A stretch of DNA of 64,000 nt from Scylla paramamosain (GCF_035594125.1 NC_087198.1:5997965-6061964); one strand, 5' to 3'; positions 1 through 15,202 are shown, counted from the first letter of the stretch. A program made the numbers and translations. Notes: generated from the sequence alone by a model not told the origin.

Positions 1-546
1 CGTGGTGGTGGTGGAGGAAGAGGAAGATGAAAAGTAAGAGAAGAAAAAGGAAAAAAAGGAAAAGGACGGGGAGAGGAGGTGAAGGAGAAAAGAAGACAAA
101 AAAAGGAGTAACAGGAAGACAAGAACAACACCAGAAAATACAAACAATATAAAACAAAGAAACGAGGAACGAAAGGCAGGTCAAACAAGAACAAACAAAC
201 AAACAAACAAACAAACAAAAATGCTCCTTCACAATCGCAATTCTCACCTATAAAAATAAGTAAATAAATAAATGAAATAAATAAATAAATAAATAGATAA
301 ACAGAACATGATAACACAGCAATCATCTCTTCCTTAACTTTCCTCTTTTCTTCAACCCTTTCCTTCCTCCCTTCCCTCCCTCTCTCCCCCTTCGCTCCCC
401 TTCCCATCCTCCCTCTCACCTCTCCCTTCCCCCTTCCTCCCCTCTCCCTTCTTCCATATCCCCTCAGGTAGAGGGGATATGGAATATAGAGGGGATATGG
501 ATAATAGAATTTCAAGATTTTTTTTTTTATTAATCTAGACACGCAA

Positions 547-619
<73 letters not shown>

Positions 620-690
620 CATGTGACGCAGAAATATAACCATAACTATATTTGCACTTTAGTTTTGTAAATAATTTGAAAATGTTTGTT
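1..690. other. Low-complexity intergenic DNA
   Basis: No gene is seen. The stretch opens with a purine-rich block (about 1-200), then AAAC and AAAT tetranucleotide runs (about 186-300), a pyrimidine-rich CCTT block (about 330-460), a short hairpin (454-482) and a (CT)n run at 551-616. The rest is AT-rich sequence with no recognisable element. Confidence 0.7.
454..500. repeat. Short hairpin with a third repeat copy
   Basis: A 12-bp perfect inverted repeat (CCATATCCCCTC / GAGGGGATATGG) with a 5-nt spacer lies at 454-482. A third copy of the right arm follows at 489-500. It looks like a local snap-back duplication. Confidence 0.7.
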
Positions 691-1660
<970 letters not shown>

Positions 1661-2674
1661 TTTTTATTAAGTGACCAGCAATGAAACAAGCACAAAAGGT
1701 GTGAAGTATCCTGTCATCCTTTACGCTGCCAGCAGTGTCTTTGGCAGCCACACTTTATATCATTCCACAAAGGTTGATGAAAAGTCACGTAAGTCAAGGG
1801 GTTCGAACAGTACCAGCTGTCTTTCTCCCCATTGTTTCATCCCGTATTCACCCAAATTTCTCTTTCTCTTTATTGTTCTTTTTTATTTCCCCCACTCTTT
1901 TCTTCCGCTCCGTTCCGAACAGTACCGAATTTCACTGACCATCGATAAAATAAACAGTAAAAAGGCTGAAGTACTCGGGCCACCCTGTCCTTCGTGGCCT
2001 GCCAGTGGTGCCTCGCAAACCCACACTTCACACCAACACGTTTCACAAAGACTCAGAAGTCGCGTCACTCAAAAAGCTCGGGCAGTACCTGAATTGCACG
2101 ACATGGAAGGGACGCACACCGCTGCCGATGCAATACACCTGCCAGTACTCAAAACTGCACCACCTCCCAGCCCGGCAGCTCGAAGAGACCTTACACGCAG
2201 GTTTACATATACCAAGACCCCGCGAAGGGTTGCCAAGGTCTGCCTGCCGCTCTCCTCACTCGTTACAAGATATAATTCCCTTCCAGCTGCAGATTTCCAT
2301 GTAGGCTTTCAGTACACGAGTTCCAGGCGACGCGTGGACAGACAGACAAACATGAGCAGCTTCTAGACCCAGTGTTGTTCTGCCTGGCCTACACACCACA
2401 AGAAATCGCTGGGATGGAATGGATGTTACAGATGAGGAACTTAATTACAGTGACTTGTGGAAGGAAATGTTATTCTTTAAGGCTTGCATGTGGAGTTTAT
2501 TGCTACGACCATCTAACCTAAAATGTAACGCTGGAAGTGACAAACACGACTCTAATAAATCTGTTGGAAGGAAAGGAGCCTCTTTTTGCCATACTTGAGA
2601 AATTTCCGTCGTGGTAAATGTATAAAATAAAATATGCACTTAAGAGTAGCTTGCTTACACGCACAAAACAAGTG
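1661..2674. other. Unique DNA with an unrecognised long open frame
   Basis: A plus-strand frame stays open for about 231 codons (1671-2366). It has no domain, no strong start context and a low-complexity composition rich in S, T, P and R. It includes a hydrophobic stretch only because of a TTTCTCTTT-rich run. I do not recognise it and think it more likely to be chance or a 3' UTR. The rest of the interval shows no recognisable feature. Confidence 0.25.
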
Positions 2675-2675
2675 C

Positions 2676-2765
2676 CTCATGGTTCAGTCAGTTAACGCTA
2701 GCCTTTTCAATCTGCTCAGTTCAAACTCTGGTCACGTCCACCTCCCTCATCAAAAAAGTAATAAA
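2676..2765 (+). mobile_element. Possible tRNA-derived SINE head
   Basis: The sequence has an A-box-like TGGTTCAGTCAGTTA near 2689 and a B-box-like AGTTCAAACTC about 35 bp later, with an A-rich tail. This is the layout of a tRNA-derived SINE. The B box departs from consensus, so this is tentative. Confidence 0.4.
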
Positions 2766-3530
2766 TAAAAATAAAACATATACTTACGTACCAAAAATGA
2801 GCCCTGGAAATAAAACTAACGCAATAAATAAAGAAAACACAAACTTCTTCTCACTTTGCCAGGAATGTGGCTCAGATTTCTATCCAGAGGAATTGAAGAA
2901 GAAAAGAAAATGTTTGCCTAAGACTCCCTAGCTTGTAAAGACACGCTCTGGGATGAATCTGCCGCTATACATTAACAAAACACACCCTTTTCTATTCCAT
3001 GAAACGAAGCCTTCACCTTGAACGTGGCTCAGATTAGTGTCCTCCAAAGTTTGGCGAGAGAAAAATGAAATATTTCCTTAAATACTGATAAAACTTTTCC
3101 TAATGAACATGGTTTGCAATCTGCCCACAACAATTCCGATAATCAAAGAAAAAAAAAACGTAAAATCTACATCAGAGAAGGATTTGCATTGCCACATTAC
3201 AAGGCAGAGATAAGGAATTCTAACCCTTCCTTAGTTTTCTGGAACGTGGTTGAAAATAGTCAAGAAGAATTAAGAAAACGAGAATACATCACTTAAACTC
3301 ACTAACTTACACAACAAAAGGAATCACATTAGTATAAGAAACCCACAATTAAGTCATGTATTCGTTGGTCCTCACTTTTCAGGGAAGTGGCCGAGATTCT
3401 GTCGAGATGAAATAAAAAGAACAAAAGGCCAACGATAAAGAACTGACTCTTCCCGCCTCACACTCCAGGCACGTGGTGAAATTCTGTCTTAAAGACCTTA
3501 CAAAAACAATACTTAAGTCACACACCACAA

Positions 3531-3715
3531 GGAATCGTATTACCAAAACAAAAGCTTCAGGTAAAGAGTACTCCTCTCCTTCACTTTTCTGTACCATGCT
3601 TCAAATTCCCTCGAAAGAAAAAAACAAGGAATCGTATTACCAAAACAAAAGCTTCAGGTAAAGAGTACTCCTCTCCTTCACTTTTCTGTACCATGCTACA
3701 AATTCCCTCGAAAGA
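3531..3715 (+). repeat. Recent 97-bp tandem duplication inside the satellite
   Basis: The segment starting GGAATCGTATTACC at 3531 recurs at 3628 with essentially one substitution (GCTTC versus GCTAC) over about 85 bp. It is far better conserved than neighbouring satellite units and so is a much younger event. Confidence 0.9.
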
Positions 3716-3745
3716 AAGAAAGAAAAAAAAAAGAAATAAATAAAT

Positions 3746-3963
<218 letters not shown>

Positions 3964-4752
3964 CTTAAGACACACATACCAGATGGAATGGTATTATTAA
4001 AGCAAAGTAGAAGATGTGTACTGAAGACTATTAACGTTACATCGCAGAACAAATCACATCACCAGAGCAAAGTTTAAAGGTAAACAAGACACAGGCCTCC
4101 CCGCTCTGAAGGACGTGCTTGAAATTTCTCCCCTGAGGAATTACGAAAACGAGAAAATGTCAGTTTGAGATTATCGAACCAAGGAAACAGAAGGAATCGT
4201 AGGAGTAAAACAAAGGACAGAGAGAAGTAATCCTGTTTTCTCACTTCTCAAGAACATGTTTGAGATTTATGTCGTAAAGAACTTTCAAAGTGAGAAAAAA
4301 TATTTCGTGGAAACTACTGAAGTTACGGCAGAAGGAATGGTATCAGTACAACAAAGGCTAGGGATACAGACTATTCATCCCTCCTCACTGTGAAGGAACG
4401 TGGCTAAGATTATGTGCTGAACAATATAAAAAGCCCCTCCAAAAATATCTGTTAAACATTACTATATTTACTTAGCACAGGGATTCGTATTAATGAAACA
4501 AAAACTGAAGGTACAGAATTGACTCGTTTTTCATCACTTTACAGAAAAAATGTTTTTAGAATTGTGTAGAATTAAGACACGAGAATATATCAATTTAACA
4601 CTTCCTGACCCACGAAGCAGAATGAATATTAATAGTAGAACAAAGGCTATAGAAAAAAAAGACTCTGCCCTCAGTTTCCTGCAACCTGCCTTTAAGACCT
4701 GCCGTGGAGACCTTAGAAAACGAGGACTGCAAGTTGGAGTGAAATCTTTACT

Positions 4753-4885
<133 letters not shown>

Positions 4886-4901
<16 letters not shown>

Positions 4902-5069
4902 TCAGAACTAGTAGTATAATTTATTGTTTGTAAAAACTAGTATTACCTAGACAAAACTAGTTTCTTAACATAAAGGCTCGGTAAAACACGAAATGTATTT
5001 TACACCTAGTTTTACCTACACACTTCAGTCAAAACTAGTTTTAACAATTGTTAAGTTTGGGAAAACTAG
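4886..5069. promoter_or_regulatory. Left subterminal AACTAG motif array
   Basis: AACTAG occurs at about 4886, 4896, 4906, 4935, 4955, 5033 and 5064, with ACCTAG variants near 4945 and 5004. Most are embedded in AAAACTAGTTT-like palindromes. Clustered repeats inside both ends of a DNA transposon are typically transposase-binding sites; that role is inferred here. Confidence 0.75.
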
Positions 5070-5255
5070 GTTAGACTAAAAGTGAAACTGGTGTAGTGCC
5101 GGGGAAAACATTTCTATGTATAAGTAGCATTAGGGAGTGGAGTGAACCATGTGGGGACCATAAGGGTGAGACTCGCCTGACAAACACCGGAAGTGAGGAC
5201 GCTGGCTTGTCAGTTTTTGTATGTTTCAGTCCGCTGTCCTCCTGCATTGACACAG

Positions 5256-5417
5256 GTTAGTACGTGTGTTGTCCTCTGATATCAGATTATTGCATTGCCG
5301 TTTACCTTAATTGTTATTTCTTTGTTAGATGTTACTGAGTCATAGTTTGTAGGGTGGGGGAAGGGGGGGAGGATTCATTCTCATTTAGCTGGTTCACTGA
5401 TTTACTTCACCTTTCAG
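5256..5417 (+). other. Possible 5' UTR intron of the integrase gene
   Basis: A donor-like CACAG|GTTAGT at 5256 and an acceptor with pyrimidine tract, TTCACCTTTCAG, ending at 5417 would remove 162 bp just upstream of the start codon at 5445. No transcript evidence is available. Confidence 0.4.
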
Positions 5418-5444
5418 TTGTTCGTGAGCCACCAATACAACAAG

Positions 5445-7231
5445 ATGGCAGCTTGGAGCTCACCTGACCATCCTGAACACCCTCTTGACCGCCCTCCTAA
5501 CCAGGCAGCTGACACTGAATGGGAGACTATGTTTTTACAGACCATACTGAAGTGGGACGTGCAACAAGAACCACACTACAACATACTTACTGCAGAAAAA
5601 TACGGTTCACTGTTGCAGGAGGTAAAGGAGGCTAAAACTGCTAAGAAGAAAACGTCTCTACAGTACAGAAGACTGAAGCGGTTTGATGTCATTGAAATTG
5701 GTGGTGTTCAAAAATTGATTGCAAGTAGCAAAAATGACCAAGTTCGTTATTACGTTCCTGCTCCCGAGATTTTTGAAGTCATTAAGACATCTCATGTAGC
5801 AATCGGTCATGGTGGTCGAGATAGACTGAAATGTGAAATTAAAAGGAAATATGCAAATGTGACAGCCGATATGATAAAACTCTTCTTGACCATGTGTGAA
5901 GTGTGCCAAAGTAAGAAAAATAAAAGAGGACTTGTTTCCAAACCAATCTTACACTCAGAGCTAAATAGTCGGTGTCAAGTGGACTTAATTGATATGCAGA
6001 CACAAGCAGATGGAAAATATAAATTCATAATGGTTTATCAAGATCATTTAACTAAATTTGTGATACTACGTGCATTGCAATGTAAACGTGCTGAAGAAGT
6101 TGCTTATCACCTTGTTGATATTTTTTTAACCCTGTATTTTACAGAGTGATAACGGAAGAGAATTTGTAAATAGTGTTATAACGTCCTTAGCTTCTTTGTG
6201 GCCAGAGTTGAAAATTGTGCATGGAAAACCAAGACATAGTCAAAGTCAAGGGTCTGTGGAACGGGCAAATCAAGATATTGAAAATATGTTAAGTGGATGG
6301 ATGAAAGACAATGATACAGCAAGGTGGTACGAAGGATTACGCTTTGTACAATTTATGAAGAACAGAGCCCATCATTCTGGTATAAATCGAAGCCCATACA
6401 AAGCAATGTTTGGTGTAGAACCAAGGGTTGGCCTTGCAACAACATGCATTCCACGAGAATTGATTAAAGTTGTAAATAATGAGGAGGATTTGGAGAAGAT
6501 AATTGCACATGTAAACAAGGACACTGTTGGGGAATCTAATGTTGCTTTGCAGATGACAAATCAAGATGACATAAATTCACGATCTAGTAATAGAAGTGAA
6601 GTGTTTTCGTGTTGTGTGTGTGAAATGGAAATAAGTGAAGGTCACTACTGCTCGAAGTGTGGCTCACATATTCACGAATCTTGTGGAATAAACGTTGAGA
6701 GCGGCAAGGATGGCTTTGGATCTAATGTTATATGTTTAAACTGTAATTCTGAAGCACAAACATCACATGATAGGCAAGTAGCTAGTACTAGTTTGAAAAA
6801 GCAGGCAAAAAGAATGAAGACAGTATCTGATGCGTCTCACCCTCCAGCAAGTGTGGGACAAAATGTCACTGTACCAATTCCAGATGTTGACAAGGGAAAA
6901 GGAGATTTGCGGAATATCATTGCAGTTGTTTTAAACAGAAGTGAGGATGAATTGTATAAGTTAGGTACTAGAGACGGCATTCTTAAGAAATTGTATAGTC
7001 GGTCTGAATTTGATGTGTGTAAACAGTTATTCCTAGATGTGAAAGATATACCTACCGACAAAAAAATATCTTTAAGAAGTGCAGCAACTAGTTCAAGTGT
7101 GGGAACAGGCCAAGGATTCTTTAGATGTCATTGTACAAAACATTGTGCAACCAACATTAGCAAATGTAAAAAAAAATAAAGTCCTTTGTAATTCAAAGTG
7201 TCACAATAGTATGTCATGTAAAAACAAATAA
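5445..7231 (+). pseudogene. KRBA2/Ginger-like integrase transposase, two frame breaks
   Basis: Translation from the ATG at 5445 (context ACAAGATGG) gives a 234-residue first part. It has a retroviral-type H2C2 zinc finger (H117, H122, C151, C154) and the first catalytic aspartate in QVDLIDM (D180). A small indel near 6128-6135 ends this frame at 6149. Coding resumes in another frame with the second aspartate in SDNG and, about 36 residues later, the glutamate in GSVERANQD. Further on, C-x2-C pairs with an H-x2-C (about 6610-6750) form a PHD/RING-like finger. A cysteine cluster (CHCTKHC) lies at the C-terminus. The frame stops at 7179 in an A9 run, but the shifted frame continues the cysteine-rich tail (LCNSKCH) to TAA at 7229-7231. 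An AATAAA lies at 7397. All catalytic residues are present, so this is either a recently broken or a mis-assembled functional copy. It would act in the nucleus on the element's own ends. Confidence 0.85.
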
Positions 7232-7586
7232 TGAATATCTTTGTAACTTCAATTACTAGCGCTTTGTCTTGGGTCTGACACAGTTTGTTTTATTGAAGAG
7301 TATGAGATGCGTTTCATTATTATTGTGTTTTATTTTAATTAAGTTGGAATTATAAATTGATAATTGTTTTAATGAATTTTAATACATTTCGTTAAAAATA
7401 AATTGTGACAATTTGGCAGAGATTTTTTTTCCTATATGTTATCAAAGGTACCGCTACATAATTTTGATAGGAATAAAAGCATGTTTATCATTGCATGTCC
7501 GATTAAACATTTGTTACTACACTTAGTGTGGGAAATATATTCCCACATATGTTAATAGACCAATAAACGTTTCAGCCACCTAAAAA

Positions 7587-7672
7587 GGTACTAAAATGAG
7601 CTACAAACACAAACAAATTATGTTTGAGTTCCCCAAAAATGGTACTCAAATGAGCAATGGTACTCAAACGAG
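7587..7672 (+). repeat. Short motif repeated three times
   Basis: GGTACTMAAAYGAG occurs at 7587, 7641 and 7659 in the transposon's 3' non-coding part. Function unknown. Confidence 0.7.
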
Positions 7673-7718
7673 TGGTCATATCCCTCACCTACTTTTGACA
7701 TTCAGTACCGTTGTTGAA

Positions 7719-7856
7719 TCTAGTTTTACCTTACACGATCAGATAAAACTAGATTTAACTAGTTAAACTTTAATATTTCTAGTTATATCAAACACATTAA
7801 GGTATAACTAGTTTTGCCTAGGTAATACTAGTTGTTCACCAACACATTGAAAATAC

Positions 7857-7870
<14 letters not shown>
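7719..7870. promoter_or_regulatory. Right subterminal AACTAG motif array
   Basis: AACTAG or its complement CTAGTT occurs near 7720, 7746, 7757, 7779, 7806, 7828 and 7865, with ACCTAG/CCTAGG variants near 7818 and 7855. It mirrors the left array, which supports a binding role for both. Confidence 0.75.
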
Positions 7871-9400
<1,530 letters not shown>

Positions 9401-9404
9401 GATA

Positions 9405-9572
9405 GTATTCATGATCGAAGCGCCCCCGCGGTGCAGTGACCAGCGCCTCACTGCATCAATGATTCTAAGTGAGTTATGACGCCGCAACATCCACGTGAAG
9501 GTGACGAAAAAGGTTTCCATGATCGAACGCGTAACCTTCAGACTGCAACACGAACGACGTACCACAGAGCCT

Positions 9573-9575
<3 letters not shown>
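9405..9575 (-). mobile_element. Possible tRNA-derived SINE
   Basis: On the minus strand a tRNA-like head begins near 9575 (CTCTGTGGTACG). It is followed about 35 bp later by a B-box-like GCGTTCGATCATGG and then by unrelated sequence. It abuts a (GA)n run at 9576-9617. The A box is weak. Confidence 0.4.
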
Positions 9576-9618
<43 letters not shown>

Positions 9619-9960
9619 AATGAGAAGTTATATAGGTAGATAACAGACATATAAATAGATTGATGAAATTAGACCAGCAGATGCATATAGATAGATAGAG
9701 AGATACATAGATATATGCAGAGAAAGAAAAACACAGATAGATACAGAACAAAACTGAGGTAAATAGAAAAAAAAATACATTGATGTATCGGCACAAAGAC
9801 TAATGAACAGGTAGACAGACTGACAGACAGACAACCAGCTAACACCCGCTAACCTAATCCCACCTCTAGCATAACTGAGATGCTTCATATTCACGTTATC
9901 CAAATTAGTCAATGTAAATACCTAAAGGCCAATTCTGCTGCTGCTTCCTTACCTCCTCGT

Positions 9961-9997
<37 letters not shown>

Positions 9998-10124
9998 AGG
10001 TAATGACTCGTGCAATTACGTGGCCTGCGGGGGTCGTTACTACTAAAGCTGGGGAGTGGAGAAACTGGGGGTCGGGTGGCAAGGTAAGCAGGAGAGAGGA
10101 GGCGAGGCTAGAAAGACAGGGTTG
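9576..10124. repeat. (GA)n, GATA-rich and (CA)n low-complexity DNA
   Basis: (GA)n occupies 9576-9617, GATA-like tetranucleotides scatter over 9640-9760, and (CA)n occupies about 9963-9992. No gene is seen. Confidence 0.75.
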
Positions 10125-10285
10125 TGGAGGTTAGACTGAGGAGGTGAGGCTAGGGAAGGCTGGGAAGGTGAGGCTGGGGAGGCGAAACTAGGAACAGGAA
10201 GCTGGAAAGATGGGGCTGGGGAGGTGAGACTAGGGGAGGTAAGGCTGGGGGGAGGCTGGGTTGGGGTGGGGCTGGTGGGGGTAAA
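10125..10285. repeat. G-rich minisatellite
   Basis: Imperfect repeats of GGGGAGGTGAGGCTA-like units make up this stretch. Repeated runs of three or more G on the plus strand could form a G-quadruplex. Confidence 0.75.
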
Positions 10286-11760
10286 GATGAACCCATGGCA
10301 ACAAGTCACTCTCAATTTAATGAGATGAACAGTAATTCTACTAAAGAGTGTTGATTCACCTCAGTTCTCTCACTCTTGGCTCCACACATGATTCCTCGTG
10401 TGAATGAGTTGATGAAGTGGAGTGAGTTGATGTGGTGGAGGTGAAGGATGTGGTGACGAGGGAAAGGCAGTGGATGATGGTTATGAAAGTGATGGACGAA
10501 CAACCAGCGACAAGGGAGTGGAAGATAACATCGGAGTGGTAGAAGGTGGAACGGCAGAGGATGTGCTGGTGGTCAGAAATACAACAATGGTTAATGTTTA
10601 CGATGATTCCTGATTGCAGACATTACGGTAAACATTCCAGAAACAAGTGTAATATACCAAGGAATGTTGTGACAGCGGCGGGATGCGTGGTGACTGGTGA
10701 GGGGCAGAGACGCCTAAACAGTAGGCGCACCGCCCACTCTCGCCAACACTCAAGCCTATTTTCGTGTCCCTCAGCCTTACAAGCTCCCATTTCGAGCACC
10801 ATTCCTTTAGATTCATGGCACTGGAAACACTTACATCCTAGATAGTCATATGAAATACAAAAACTAGTAAATATGCAAAATTAAGAAAATGTTAGTTATT
10901 AATGGTCTGCCAACTGATTCTTCAACCGTTTGCTTCCTACCAGCCAAGCGAGGCATGACACACCAGTTTCACTAGCAGTGTATGTCCAAATACACTCATT
11001 ACCAGGTTAACATACCTGCTGACCACTGTGGACAGGCTTTGGGAGAGTTTTGGTTCACCTAAAGCCCAAAAAAGCGTTCAAGAAAACACAAGACTCACGC
11101 GTACACCACAACAAAGCTGACGCCACTGACCACTGACTGACTGGCTCAAGTGAGTCGCGGAGCTTCTCTTCCTTGTCTCGAAGCCGCTCGGGACTTCGGC
11201 GGCACTGTCAAATATAAAACAACACGGTAAGATGTGCAGAATGCTTTAAAAGCTTCAAAATATGTATGAATAATGCATTTCGGTACAATATTAGTAACAT
11301 TCTACACTACAACTGCATTTCTTCATAATCTGGCACCTTTTTTATATCCTTTTCATATTGCAATGGACTCACTTTCTGCTTGTAAGAAGGAAGAGCGAGA
11401 GTACAGAGCAAGGTTAGGGAATTGAGCCTGGAGGACCCGAAAACCCTTTGCAGCATCATATAACTGAACACTGGCCAGTAACACAAAATACCGGGGCCAC
11501 AGTTCGGATTTGGTGTTCTATAAGTACTTTCCCTACGCATTTCACACAGAGAGGACAATAATGGGTGTCTTGAAGAGTGTGTCCATAATGGTGATGCTGC
11601 AGCTCACGTCATGCATTACCATTAACAAAAAATAAGTAAATAATAAAATAAAAAAAAAGAAAGAAAGAGACCAAATTAATCATCATTGGGCTCTTATGAG
11701 AGAACCATTTTCTTTCAGTAACCCGCGGTGGTTTTACTAAGTAAACATTAAACTACCTAC
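10286..11760. other. Unannotated unique DNA
   Basis: No exon, transposon or RNA gene could be supported. There is a GTGGTG/GATG-rich patch around 10390-10580 and a small CpG-richer patch at 11150-11220. Longer open frames here lack recognisable domains. Confidence 0.5.
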
Positions 11761-11761
11761 A

Positions 11762-11902
11762 CTTGGGAAGCTTCACTAAACGTTGTCCCCACTCTGGTGG
11801 GCATTGCTTGAACAACGATAGTGTAAATCTTTGGGGAGCTTTACTAAATATTCAGTGCCCATTTATGTGAGTATTGCTTCAAAGATTATAGTGTAAATTT
11901 CA
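11762..11902 (+). repeat. Diverged two-copy tandem repeat, about 72 bp
   Basis: A unit beginning YTKGGGRAGCTTYACTAAA and ending in ATAGTGTAAATYT occurs at about 11762 and again at about 11829. Confidence 0.7.
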
Positions 11903-12363
11903 GAAAGAAGACAAGCAGACCCTACACCTTAGAGACACAAACCCACACCAGACAAATAAGTAAATAAATAAAATAAATAAATAAACAAACAGATAAATGA
12001 ATGAATAAATAAATCAATCAATAAAAAGACAAAGAATCTTCATACTCATCCTTCATAACTCTCCAGTCGCTTCATTCCAGTCTCCCGCACTTTCCTCCTC
12101 GCGTCGTCTGGCTGAAATGAATGGAGGTGAAGACGAGAGCTTGTGTAATGTGGAGCGTGTCTGGTGTGCTCAATTTTCCTGACCTTTAAGCAAGTATTGG
12201 ATTATTCTGACACACACCGGATGCTCACCTATTTACGTCCCCCGGACTATCACCTTACGACCCAGAAAGGTTCTGCTGCATCTGATGGCCTCGGGTCCTC
12301 TACTGACCAGCGCGATGGGGCCACTGAGTGCTGGATGGTTTTGACTCTCTACTGTTTAGACTT

Positions 12364-12598
12364 GCGTTTGTACTGCATCCCTTGTATCATGGAGCCTAAA
12401 GAGGACAAAATTAGCCTCTTATTCTCTCTTCCTTTGTTTCAAGTCAGGAAAAGTCCCTACAATGCTGCACAGTTTTTACAACATATTTATTTAGCTATGC
12501 GTTTGTACTGCAGTTCCTTTTATAATGTAGCCTAAAGAGGACAAAACTAGCCTCTTATTCTCTCTCTTCCTCTGTTTCAAGGCAGGAAAAGTCCCATC
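12364..12598 (+). repeat. Direct duplication of about 98 bp
   Basis: A block starting TGCGTTTGTACTGCA and ending AGGAAAAGTCCC occurs at 12364-12461 and 12497-12598. It shares CCTAAAGAGGACAAAA and TAGCCTCTTATTCTCTC with several substitutions. Confidence 0.85.
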
Positions 12599-12947
12599 GA
12601 GGCGAACAGGGAACTGAAAAATTGCAACTGAAAATATTAACATGAACCCTCCCCTAAAATAAATAAATAAATAAATAAATACATAAATAAATAAACTGCA
12701 GGAGAAAATATGAACTTGAGAAAAAAAATAAATAAATTGTGGAAAATACAGGAAAGAAGTGTGTATATCAATGACAACAACAATAAAAAAAAGAGGGAAA
12801 AAATGATAAAAATTAATATCTGGATGGAAGAAATTAAAGCAAAAACAAAATAGATATGTATACAAATGGAAACAACATTGGAAGGGAAAATAAATAAAGG
12901 GAAGGAAAAAAATCACGACGAGGTTGAAGCTGTTAAATTTACATTCT
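12599..12947. other. A-rich low-complexity DNA
   Basis: AAAT tetranucleotides and A-rich sequence. No gene seen. Confidence 0.6.
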
Positions 12948-13326
12948 TTAGAGAGACGTAGGTGAAGAGGGGACCTGATAGAAGTGTTTAAGTGGTATAA
13001 GGGTTATAACAAGGGGGATGTAGGCAAAATTCTTAGGATCAGCAACCAGGGTAGAACAAGAAATAACGAGTTCAAGCTTGAAAAATTTAGGTTCAGGAAG
13101 GATAGGAAAAAATTGGTTCTCAAATAGAGTGGTAGATGAGTGGAACGGACTCAGTAATCATGTTGTTAGTGGTAGGACACTAGAGAGCTTTAAGAGAAGA
13201 TTAGACAAGTTTATGGATGGGGATAATAGATGGAAATAGGTAGGTATATTTCATATAAGGATTGCCACGTGTAAGCCTCGTCGCTTCTTGCAGCTTCCCT
13301 TATTTCTTATGTTCTTATGTTCTTAT
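12948..13326 (+). mobile_element. LINE 3' end fragment
   Basis: The plus-strand translation contains RGDLIEVFKWYKGYNKGD followed by RTRNNEFKLEKFR. This is the C-terminal region after the reverse transcriptase in CR1/jockey-like LINEs. A corresponding region (GQLIEVFKILRGF ... RTRNNGYKLELKR) lies at 56544-57227 on the minus strand. Stops interrupt it. The fragment ends in an octamer tail of TTATGTTC units (about 13300-13326), the usual LINE 3' tail. Confidence 0.8.
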
Positions 13327-13676
13327 GATAGAAAATTAAAGGAAATACAGACACAAACGACGACAAATAAAGGAAAAATAATGATAACAAGAAATAAAAA
13401 AAAAACTTAAAAAAATTACCAACACAAAGTAAAATATAACAACATTCATGACACAATAATAATAATAACAATAAAAAGTCAATTGACGTCATTCGAATTG
13501 TGAAAGTCTCCGCCGCGCATCCAATGACAAAATGTACAAGAGAAGATCAGGACACAGGCAAAATCGCACCTCAAGACAGAGCAAGAGAAAAGAAGAAAAA
13601 TAAATAAATAAAGTAAATAAAATAAGATACAGAAACATGACAGATTGCAGACATAAAAAAAAAAGAAAAAAGCATT
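13327..13676. other. A-rich DNA, no gene seen
   Basis: Poly(A)-rich and AAT-type low-complexity sequence only. Confidence 0.6.
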
Positions 13677-13680
13677 TTAA

Positions 13681-13756
13681 CCCTTTCACTGTTAGACAAA
13701 TTTTCTTCTTTAATACCTATAACTTTTTAGAGGCTATTTTTGTGCTAAGCCAAGTA
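13681..13756 (+). mobile_element. MITE end, TTAA-flanked family (copy A)
   Basis: It starts immediately after TTAA with CCCTTTCACTGTTAGAC and continues through TAATACCT and GGCTATTTTTGTGCTA. The same order appears in the complete copy at 23780-24170 on the opposite strand, and a diverged start occurs at 37454. The other end of this copy is not visible. Confidence 0.65.
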
Positions 13757-14458
13757 AGGTATTTTTATTCTGGCACCTTGGAAATGCTGTGAGAGAGGGA
13801 AAAAAAAAAAAGAAACGGAAGGAAAAAGGGAAAACTCATATCCTATACCATTTCCATAAGAGTAATAATGGGTATTTTCATGTAATAATGGGTATTTTCA
13901 TTAATTTTCATTCGTGAGTTGCAAGATAGGAAGATATTTTTTCTATATCATTCTTTTTTTTTCTTTTTTTTATATATTCTAAGTCAAAGTTGATTTACAT
14001 TTCAGGTTCCTATCATATTTCGAATAACAGATGCTTTCATTTCCACGTGACTTTGAAGGGGATGAAAGACATTGATTTTCTATATCATGAACAATGTTAA
14101 TTACTTTTTCTGATTTATCTATTAATCCTGCACCTCAAGAATGAGTCAAACAGTGTGACAAACTTCACTTTCTCCCTGTGTGAAAGTATTCGAGAAACGT
14201 GGTGAAAAAACGGCAGGGAATTTCATGAACATTGATCGAAGAAAAATCAATATATGAATGAAACAGTTGCTTTATGTCAAGGGTTTGCAAAGACCGAGAA
14301 GTGAGGATGGAACAGCACCAAGTAGTTGCCAATACTGATGGGGATTGAAGATGATGGATTTGGATTATGCCAAAAACTGTCAACAAACATTTAAAAAAGA
14401 ATGATAATGAACACGACAGCAATGATGATGAAAATTACTTCCTATTACCTCTAAACAC
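13757..14458. other. Unannotated AT-rich DNA
   Basis: No recognisable gene or element. A 20-bp tandem (GTAATAATGGGTATTTTCAT) occurs twice near 13862. Confidence 0.5.
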
Positions 14459-14625
14459 ACACAAACACACACACACACACACACACACATCAATTCAAAT
14501 AAACCCAGTCCTTATTCCATCAATCAAAAACACACAACACAAGAGTAAGAGTGAGAATACACTCTAACACGCCTTACACTGGACCAACAATTAATACATT
14601 CTTCATCTGACACTTAACGCACATC

Positions 14626-14715
<90 letters not shown>

Positions 14716-15202
14716 AGTCAAAGTTAATCTAAAGCTTTACGTTCTAATATCCAGACGTACGTTTGCCTCCATCATTCCAATTGCCTTGTGCTTATCTTGC
14801 TCTGGGTGTCATTAGGAAAGGTTGGGATTCGATGGCGGGGGAGGTGAGTCTGTTGTCCTTTTTTTTTTTATTTATCTATATATTTATTTATTATTATTAT
14901 TACTATTATTTGTGTGTGTGTGTGTGTGTATGTGTGTGTGTACATCCTTAAGAGGGAGGGAGGGAGGTGAAGAAATAAGTATAAAACAACGAAAGAAGGA
15001 AAAAAAAATAAAAGAAAGAAAGAAAGAAGGAAAACGAAAAAGAACCCACGACAAAAAAAAAACAGGAGAAGGAAAGGAAGAGAAAACGAAAGAAATTATG
15101 AAATAAAAAAAAAGTAAAGTGAAAAAAACATACGTACATACATTTCTACAGACAGACAAACGTACACACAAGCAAGACTAGCAAAAAAAAAAAAAAAAAA
15201 GG

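Noticed and set aside
1671..2366. 231-codon open frame as a gene
   Set aside because: No recognisable domain, weak start, composition typical of chance translation; kept only as a note.
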